From Caldithrix sp. (lineage in GTDB: Bacteria; KSB1; UBA2214; DYKH01), in assembly GCA_020722685.1 (NCBI GenBank), contig DYKH01000091.1, positions 11,053-21,902 of the forward strand: DNA of 10,850 bases, written 5' to 3'. Under the pieces are notes generated by a model that was not told where the DNA came from, made no database searches, and was given only the letters and a program-made list of their open reading frames with translations. Below are positions 6,901-10,850 of the stretch, piece after piece; within the stretch, counting starts at the first letter, position 1, and every line of letters starts with the position of its first letter. The position numbers were made by a program, and so were the translations under genes.

Positions 6901-6995
6901 AGCGTTCCGGAGGCTCGATGTTTGAAGATCTCCTAGTGGGAATTGGGAGCCGCGTTATTTAAGATGACCTTCCAGGATCAAACCTCCGGAACGCT
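6901..6995. repeat. 95-bp element with perfect 13-bp terminal inverted repeats (MITE-like)
   Basis: AGCGTTCCGGAGG at 6901-6913 is repeated perfectly in inverted orientation at 6983-6995 (CCTCCGGAACGCT), with a 69-bp interior that holds a few shorter complementary words such as tttga/tcaaa. It lies between the convergent GH28 and toxin-antitoxin genes, and its right end coincides with the point where the DUF3368-like reading frame loses family resemblance. No target-site duplication is visible (flanks gagccagag and tagaaaac). It may be a non-autonomous mobile element. A long-looped bidirectional RNA hairpin is another option, but there is no T run next to it. Confidence 0.6.
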
Positions 6996-7056
6996 TAGAA
7001 AACAGTCGCGCTATAGCTACCAAATTCAAAAGAGGAGAAGTATCATCAACAACCAT
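6955..7056 (-). pseudogene. Truncated DUF3368 (PIN-domain) toxin gene, 5' stub only
   Basis: The ATG at 7056-7054 overlaps the antitoxin stop codon by one base (TGATG), the layout expected of a translationally coupled toxin. The stub encodes MVVDDTSPLLNLVAIARLFS and then 13 unrelated residues to a TAA at 6957-6955. The first ~18 residues match the start of DUF3368 proteins (consensus like M-VVSDTSPLxNLAxIGxL), including the first PIN-domain aspartate in DTSP. Intact members have about 150-160 residues with three or four catalytic acids; everything after the first helix is missing. Family resemblance ends at the edge of the inverted-repeat element (6995). No remaining toxin sequence is found on the far side, where GH28 ends at 6890. 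The truncated peptide is not expected to be a nuclease. Confidence 0.75.
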
Positions 7057-7304
7057 CACAACCGACCAAGCTCCGTTAGTGTCTTCAAATCCTCTTCGAA
7101 TTCTTCGACGTCATAGTGAATTGGTATTTGGCGGCTTGACAAGAGGTGCTGGAATTGCAGTTGCCCCATGTTCGCCATTTTGCTCGCTTGTCCCAAGGTC
7201 AGCTTTTCTTTCTCAAAAAGCATGATAGCGATCTCCTGCATCAATTCTGTCTCTGACATCCGTGTTGCTTGAACTAAATCTTTAGGAATCTGCAGACTTT
7301 TCAT
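7056..7304 (-). CDS. UPF0175-family antitoxin-like small protein
   Basis: An 82-residue protein with the UPF0175 pattern: an N-terminal MKSLQIPKDLVQAT segment, a helix with LMQEIAIMLFEKEKLTLGQA (a conserved hydrophobic/E-K-KLTLGQA stretch), a helix-turn-helix-like part (SKMANMGQLQFQHLLSSRQI), and a C-terminal tail IPIHYDVEEFEEDLKTL typical of the toxin-contacting end. AGGTG at 7313-7309 lies four bases before the start. UPF0175 genes are usually followed by a DUF3368 PIN-domain toxin, and here the overlapping downstream frame is a stub of such a gene. The antitoxin looks intact, so it is probably an orphan that may still bind DNA or neutralise a related toxin elsewhere. Confidence 0.85.
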   Translation of the reverse strand: MKSLQIPKDLVQATRMSETELMQEIAIMLFEKEKLTLGQASKMANMGQLQFQHLLSSRQIPIHYDVEEFEEDLKTLTELGRL

Positions 7305-7442
7305 GGGTCACCTGTTTATGTTCAGTACTTCCGCCTCTCTATAGTGATCTTGGCAATATTGGCAGGAATTTTCAAGCAGTTTTTTTGAAGCATCCCAATC
7401 TAACAGCCAAGAGCCGCTAACCTCATCGGAGATGGAAACGCT

Positions 7443-7468
7443 CTGACCGCTGATCGCTGACCGCTTTT
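7443..7468. repeat. Tandem CTGACCGCTGA-type short repeat next to the trmH-family stop codon
   Basis: The stretch ctgaccgctgatcgctgaccgctttt consists of near-identical units (ctgaccg / ctgatcg / ctgaccg). It abuts the stop codon (7470-7468) of the methyltransferase gene. A 19-bp match with one mismatch (7450-7468) recurs inside that same gene at 7929-7947. Confidence 0.65.
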
Positions 7469-8211
7469 CAAGCTTGCTCTGCTATCCTCTGCCGCATCAC
7501 CTCCGCCATGAGAATACTGGCCGAATGGCTCAGCGATAACGAGCCAATTTCAGACAGCATGGGAATTTTGATGAAACCTTCGCATTGTTCGCGCACGGCC
7601 GCGGAAAGCCCACGTTTCTCTCCGCCAATGGCCAGAATGGTCGGCTGGGTGAGATCGACCTGATACATGGTGCGCTTGGCATTGGCAATGCAGCCCCAAG
7701 TCTGCAATCCGAGCTGACGGAACTTGGGAATGATCTTGTCCACTTGATCGACTAGCACAACCGGCAATCGCTCGAAAGCGCCCGAAGAAGCGCGCGAGAC
7801 TGCCGTTCCGTCGAAATCCCACAAGTGCTTTTTGAGCAGTATTGCGTCTATCCCCAACGCCTCAGCGGAGCGCACGGTGAAGCCGAGGTTTTGCGCATCG
7901 TCTACCCCTTCCAACAGAATCATTGCAACTGACCGCTGACCGCTTTTGATTTGTTCCATCAGCCGTTCGACCGGAGTAGCCGGCTTGGGCGTGCACAAGG
8001 CAAGAATACCCCCGTGCGTCTTGCCGTGCGCCATCGCTTCGATTTCCTCCGCTGAGACAAATTTGAGCGGGACGTGCTGCCGTTCCGCTTCCGCGACGAT
8101 GAGCTGAATGTTCTGTTCGTGCAAGCCCTGACGAAGCATGATCAATTGAAATTTTCGCTGCCTCGCCAAGAGCGCCGCCTCGACGCAGATTCTACCTTCT
8201 AATTGTTCCAA
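7468..8211 (-). CDS. TrmH/SpoU-family RNA 2'-O-methyltransferase (RlmB-like)
   Basis: A 247-residue SPOUT enzyme predicted to transfer a methyl group from S-adenosylmethionine to a ribose 2'-OH in rRNA or tRNA. The N-terminal part (LEGRICVEAALL...) is the SpoU substrate-binding domain. The knotted domain has motif 1 LLEGVDDAQNLGFTVRSAEA (99-118, with catalytic R114), motif 2 ILAIGGEKRGLSAAV (192-206, with E198) and motif 3 GSLSLSHSASILMAEVMRQR (223-242). In motif 3 the usual Asn of SLNVS is Ser (S226). The start is TTG at 8211: an in-frame stop lies just upstream, the next residues are family-conserved, and AGGA at 8221-8218 is six bases away. Residues 89-94 (KSGQRS) in the interdomain linker are encoded by a copy of the short repeat at 7443-7468. 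RlmB or an alternative tRNA target cannot be separated from sequence alone. Confidence 0.88.
   Translation of the reverse strand: MEQLEGRICVEAALLARQRKFQLIMLRQGLHEQNIQLIVAEAERQHVPLKFVSAEEIEAMAHGKTHGGILALCTPKPATPVERLMEQIKSGQRSVAMILLEGVDDAQNLGFTVRSAEALGIDAILLKKHLWDFDGTAVSRASSGAFERLPVVLVDQVDKIIPKFRQLGLQTWGCIANAKRTMYQVDLTQPTILAIGGEKRGLSAAVREQCEGFIKIPMLSEIGSLSLSHSASILMAEVMRQRIAEQA
7929..7947. repeat. Copy of the CTGACCGCTGACCG repeat inside the methyltransferase gene
   Basis: The 19 bases ctgaccgctgaccgctttt match 7450-7468 with one mismatch, in the same orientation, 479 bases away. Here the repeat is translated on the minus strand as the linker residues K89-S94 and keeps the frame open. Confidence 0.6.
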
Positions 8212-8217
8212 AGCTAA

Positions 8218-8221
8218 TCCT
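8218..8221 (-). promoter_or_regulatory. Ribosome-binding site supporting a TTG start for the TrmH-family gene
   Basis: AGGA on the minus strand lies six bases before the TTG at 8211. No ATG or GTG lies in frame between the upstream TGA and this codon, so the TTG is the best available start. Confidence 0.6.
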
Positions 8222-8303
8222 GAGGGTAGTCAGTTCCCCTTTCAGATTGTGCGATTACAATCACAGGCTGAATACTAGATCGTCTCAAGACGACTGAAAG
8301 TCA

Positions 8304-9707
8304 TCATTCCTTCCATGCTCCCAAATCCTTCAACGCCTGCACCACTACCGGTTTCCATTGGGCATAGCCGGCAGCATTGCAGTGCATGCCGTCATCCGTG
8401 TAGGAGGCAGCAAGCTTGCCGCTGGCGTCGGCGACCGGCGTGAAAAAGTCCACAAAGACGTGACCATTCTTCTGACAAAAATCCTTTATCCAGACGTTCA
8501 ATTCTTTCACCACCGCCACCGGATGGCTGGCGACGAAATCCTTGTCGGGCAAATAATCGTTTACCGGCGAAATCGCGCCAATCGCCAGTTTGATCTTGTG
8601 CCGTTCGGCATAGCGCGCCATTTTGATGAGATTGGATTTTGTTTCGGCGACGGACATTCGCTTGTCCGGCCAAAAGTCATTGCAGCTTCCGAAAAAGATG
8701 ATAGCCGCTGACGGTTTTAGGCCGGCGACATCCTGACGGAATCTCATAGCCAAATCCCGACTGGTCTCGCCGCCAATGCCGCGATTGAGGAAAGCGATTT
8801 TGGGAAAGTCCTGGGCCAGATTCCAGATATCTACCGAGGACGAGCCGTAAAAGACCACCCTCTGCTCCCCTTCGCGCGGCGCCCCGGCTTCGTAGTTGAT
8901 TTCTGCGTAGCGCGCAAGACTTTTTGCCCGTACTTCCTTTTCTTGGTCGATCAACTGCTGCACGTGCGGCTTGGCCTGTTCGATGCGCTCTGCCGGTACG
9001 CCGAAAGCCGTCAACGCCGTTTTGGCCATCAGCCAATTCCCTGCTGGCAGCATGTGCACCCCGTCGCTGGTCAGGATGCCGCGATCGGCCATACCAGGCT
9101 TTTGCAGCGGCTGTAGCACCTGGCGAAACGCCTTGTCCATGTCCACCAACAGGCATTTGTGCTTCTTGGCCAGTTCGCGTATGGCCTTGTTGTACTGCGC
9201 CAGTTTTTGGTTTTCCGGGCTGGACAAATCCTCCTTGATAACCGTCGCGGTGAACAGCGCCACTTTTGCATTGATCGCCTGAGCGCGCAAAATCATGTCG
9301 GTTACTTTTTCCTTGTACAATGGCAACGGCACCCCGCGCGGGCCATCCCCTTTGGGGTGATTGTCGTAAAAGCCATGCCAGACATCATTGACTCCAACGC
9401 TGATGGTCACCCAGTCGGGCTTGTACTGCAAAACGTCGCGCTCAAAGCGATCATTCATATCCGTGGACTTGTGCCCACCGATGCCGACGTTGGTGATGTA
9501 AACTGTCTGTTCGGGATACAGCACCTGCAACACTTTGCGCATCAAGGAAACGTACCCCTCGGGCTGTTCGCCGCCTTCGGTGATGCTGTTGCCCAAGGTG
9601 ATAAGAAGCTGCCTGTCCTGGAGCAACAATTCCTGCGCTGGAGCTTGCAGGGTAAGAGTCAGTACAATGAAAAGCGAAATTACGGAAACAAGTCGTCTTG
9701 CTTTCAC
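8304..9707 (-). CDS. Secreted protein with two tandem SGNH/GDSL hydrolase domains
   Basis: From the GTG at 9707 the protein has 467 residues. An open frame extends to 9785, but the 26 extra residues are polar and would hide the signal peptide (MKARRLVSVISLFIVLTLTL, then QAPAQ), while GGAGG at 9716-9712 lies directly before the GTG. Domain 1 (about 30-235) has block I GNSITEGG (39-46, nucleophile S41), block II GIGGHKSTDM, block III GVND (N107) and block V DGVH (D215, H218). Domain 2 (about 280-465) has block I YGSSSVDIW (S290), block II NRGIGGETSRDL, block III GSCND (N343) and block V DDGMH (D439, H442). Both catalytic sets therefore look complete. SGNH proteins of this kind deacetylate polysaccharides or cleave other esters. 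Location is likely periplasmic or extracellular. The paired domains suggest action on two ester types or one multivalent substrate, which is inference. The natural substrate is unknown. Confidence 0.88.
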   Translation of the reverse strand: MKARRLVSVISLFIVLTLTLQAPAQELLLQDRQLLITLGNSITEGGEQPEGYVSLMRKVLQVLYPEQTVYITNVGIGGHKSTDMNDRFERDVLQYKPDWVTISVGVNDVWHGFYDNHPKGDGPRGVPLPLYKEKVTDMILRAQAINAKVALFTATVIKEDLSSPENQKLAQYNKAIRELAKKHKCLLVDMDKAFRQVLQPLQKPGMADRGILTSDGVHMLPAGNWLMAKTALTAFGVPAERIEQAKPHVQQLIDQEKEVRAKSLARYAEINYEAGAPREGEQRVVFYGSSSVDIWNLAQDFPKIAFLNRGIGGETSRDLAMRFRQDVAGLKPSAAIIFFGSCNDFWPDKRMSVAETKSNLIKMARYAERHKIKLAIGAISPVNDYLPDKDFVASHPVAVVKELNVWIKDFCQKNGHVFVDFFTPVADASGKLAASYTDDGMHCNAAGYAQWKPVVVQALKDLGAWKE

Positions 9708-9711
9708 AATA

Positions 9712-9716
9712 CCTCC
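9712..9716 (-). promoter_or_regulatory. Ribosome-binding site fixing the GTG start of the tandem SGNH gene
   Basis: GGAGG on the minus strand, followed by TATT and then GTG at 9707. Its position, together with the signal peptide that begins at the GTG, argues against the longer in-frame start at 9785. Confidence 0.75.
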
Positions 9717-9785
9717 CAATAGCTCGGATTCAATTTCCTCGGAAAGAGAATGCTTTTCTAACCCAGTAACACTCAACCAATCCAA

Positions 9786-10143
9786 GTGCCACCAGTGTTA
9801 TGCCTTTGGCACCTTCCCTGGCTAAGGAAACGCGTCTCCACTTGTACTCTGTGCCTCTACCAGGAAAAATTCCAATGGAATGACCCCATGGACTATGTCG
9901 TAGCTCATAGAAATTTCTTTTATTGTCGAGGGATCAAACGGACATTGAGATTCCCTTCACGACACATCTTAACAACCATTTTCCACAAATGCAAGAGGCA
10001 ATTTTTGAGGGCGGAAGAAATCAAAACGTAGTAGAGTCTGCTACAAGCGAAACGGGTCAAACGTGGAGCTGGTCAGTCATGGACGCGTTGAGAGGGAAAA
10101 GCTTGCAAAGCTGTATTGAAAAGACTTGGGGAAACAGGAGAGT
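9786..10143. other. 358-bp intergenic region without a recognisable gene
   Basis: Short open frames exist on the plus strand (9786-10031 and 9923-10201), but their translations have no family-like pattern, no ribosome-binding site and uneven composition, and one runs into the reverse strand of the next gene. The region should hold the promoter of the tandem SGNH gene and the transcript end of the sugar dehydrogenase gene. A 7-bp inverted pair, taacact (9767-9773) and agtgtta (9794-9800), lies 60-93 bases upstream of the SGNH start and could be an operator, but is short enough to be chance. No convincing -35/-10 pair or terminator was identified. Confidence 0.5.
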
Positions 10144-10850
10144 TCATCTAACCAGAATCATGCGCCTCATGGTCGAAAGAGCATCCCCCGCCTGCATTTG
10201 ATAGAAATAGGTTCCGCTCGGCTGCCCAATACCGGCAGCATCCTTGCCATCCCAAACGAGGTGATGCTCTCCCGGTTGGACAAGCTGGTCGAAAAAATCA
10301 CGAATCAATCGACCCTGCAAATCAAAGATGCGCAGGGCCATCAATGACGGCTCGCGGATCGAACAGCAAATGCGGGTGGAGGAATTGAAGGGATTGGGAT
10401 AATTCTGTGCGAGGAAGTACGTCCTGACCGGAGATTCACCGGTTTTGATGGAAGTGGAGGTGGGCTTGAAGCGATAGATCAGACCGTCAAAGGCGCAGAT
10501 GTAGAGCTCATTATTTTTGTCCATCCCAAACGAAGCGATGGGCAGATTGGTGTCCAGCAGCAAAGTATTGGTCGGCGGCTTGGTTCCATCATAGCGCAGC
10601 GACCAAATGCGCCCGGAGACAAAATCCGCATAGATGCAGGCGCCGACCAGCTCCGGCACGTTACTGCCGCGATAGACGAATCCCCCGGTGATGGATTGCC
10701 CGAGGCTGTGGGTGTACTCCCAGATGGGCAATTCGAGGCCGGATTGATCGCAGCCACTGGCCGGCTCATAGCAGGAGCTGCCTTCCATAATGTCCCAGCC
10801 ATAATTCTTGCCTTTTTCCACACTATCGATTTCCTCGATCCGATCCTGAC
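10144..10850 (-). CDS. PQQ-dependent sugar dehydrogenase-like (GSDH family) protein with T9SS/FlgD-like C-terminal domain, 3' part
   Basis: The frame is open to the window edge at 10850; the first visible residues, QDRIEEIDSVEKGKNYGWD, are internal to the protein. This matches the conserved EEID...KGGNYGW motif of soluble glucose/sorbosone dehydrogenase-like six-bladed propellers, followed by GSSCYEP, a further blade with SITGGFVYRG and IYADFVSGRIWSL, and the closing ELYICAFDGLIYRFKP. Then comes a linker and the sorting-type module YFLAQNYPNPFNSSTRI, a FlgD-Ig-like fold with DLQGRLIRDFF, HHLVWDGKDAAG and GTYFYQMQAG, ending TMRRMILVR. Members oxidise aldoses with PQQ and calcium outside the cytoplasm. 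The tail suggests outer-membrane translocation by a type IX system, as is common in FCB bacteria. The N-terminal blades, cofactor-base residues and signal peptide are outside the window, so catalytic competence cannot be judged. Two adjacent Cys in the tail (ICCSI) are unusual for this module. Confidence 0.88.
   Translation of the reverse strand, partial: QDRIEEIDSVEKGKNYGWDIMEGSSCYEPASGCDQSGLELPIWEYTHSLGQSITGGFVYRGSNVPELVGACIYADFVSGRIWSLRYDGTKPPTNTLLLDTNLPIASFGMDKNNELYICAFDGLIYRFKPTSTSIKTGESPVRTYFLAQNYPNPFNSSTRICCSIREPSLMALRIFDLQGRLIRDFFDQLVQPGEHHLVWDGKDAAGIGQPSGTYFYQMQAGDALSTMRRMILVR

Noticed and set aside
7320..7440. Search for a second small gene between the antitoxin and the methyltransferase
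   Set aside because: No frame with a start, ribosome-binding site and protein-like composition was found. Only the tandem short repeat at its left-gene end is notable.
8280..8293. Short palindrome tcgtctcaagacga after the SGNH stop as a terminator
   Set aside because: The stem has only 5-6 bp and no adjacent T run on the minus strand, so the evidence is too weak.
9708..9785. 26-residue N-terminal extension of the SGNH protein
   Set aside because: It contains the GGAGG ribosome-binding site of the GTG start within its coding sequence and places polar residues before the signal peptide.
9786..10031. 81-codon plus-strand open frame upstream of the SGNH gene
   Set aside because: Its Cys/Trp/His-rich random-looking translation and lack of a start signal make it a chance frame.
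9923..10201. 92-codon plus-strand open frame in the 3' intergenic gap
   Set aside because: It has no ribosome-binding site and no family-like pattern, and its end is antisense to the well-supported sugar dehydrogenase gene.

Overview
The window looks like chromosomal DNA of an uncultured Gram-negative bacterium of the FCB supergroup. A KSB1-, Calditrichota- or Ignavibacteria-like lineage is my best guess, inferred from protein families and not from any marker gene. Three things point this way: outer-membrane beta-barrel proteins ending in Phe, an ADP/GDP-heptose (LPS core) gene pair, and a secreted sugar dehydrogenase whose C-terminal module begins with the AQNYPNPFN sequence typical of type IX secretion/FlgD-like sorting domains. 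No tRNA, rRNA, CRISPR array or complete transposase was seen.

Layout, left to right. 1-524 (+): 3' part of a beta-barrel outer-membrane protein. 659-1291 (+): a PorT-like beta-barrel gene interrupted by one in-frame TGA. 1346-1439: a GGAT-rich imperfect palindrome. 1492-3049 (+): overlapping rfaE1/hldE-N and gmhB genes; the gmhB stop lies inside a 70-bp palindromic element. 3258-4415 (+): a URO-D/corrinoid-methyltransferase-like protein. 4564-5246 (+): a pRiA4b-ORF3-like protein with two cysteine clusters, split by a one-base deletion in a G run. 5310-6890 (+): a secreted GH28-type beta-helix protein. 6901-6995: a 95-bp inverted-repeat element between convergent genes. 6955-7304 (-): a UPF0175 antitoxin overlapping by one base the 5' stub of a DUF3368 (PIN) toxin gene. 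7468-8211 (-): a TrmH/SpoU rRNA methyltransferase. 8304-9707 (-): a secreted protein with two SGNH-hydrolase domains. 9786-10143: no recognisable gene. 10144-10850 (-): 3' part of a PQQ-type sugar dehydrogenase with a T9SS-like tail.

The genes fall into two functional themes. One is the cell envelope: barrels and the heptose pathway. The other is secreted carbohydrate-active proteins: GH28, tandem SGNH esterase-like protein and sugar dehydrogenase, which would suit degradation of acetylated plant or algal polysaccharide. They are on both strands with wide gaps, so apart from rfaE1-gmhB and the toxin-antitoxin overlap there is no strong operon evidence.

The most distinctive feature is decay and small-repeat activity. 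Three genes are broken in three ways (nonsense, frameshift, truncation), and at least four short palindromic or tandem repeat types lie in the gaps, two of them reaching into coding sequence. The best single observation is the toxin remnant at 6955-7056: its frame is intact for about 18-20 codons and then runs exactly into the inverted-repeat element, leaving an apparently orphan antitoxin. I see no convincing wholly new multi-gene system.
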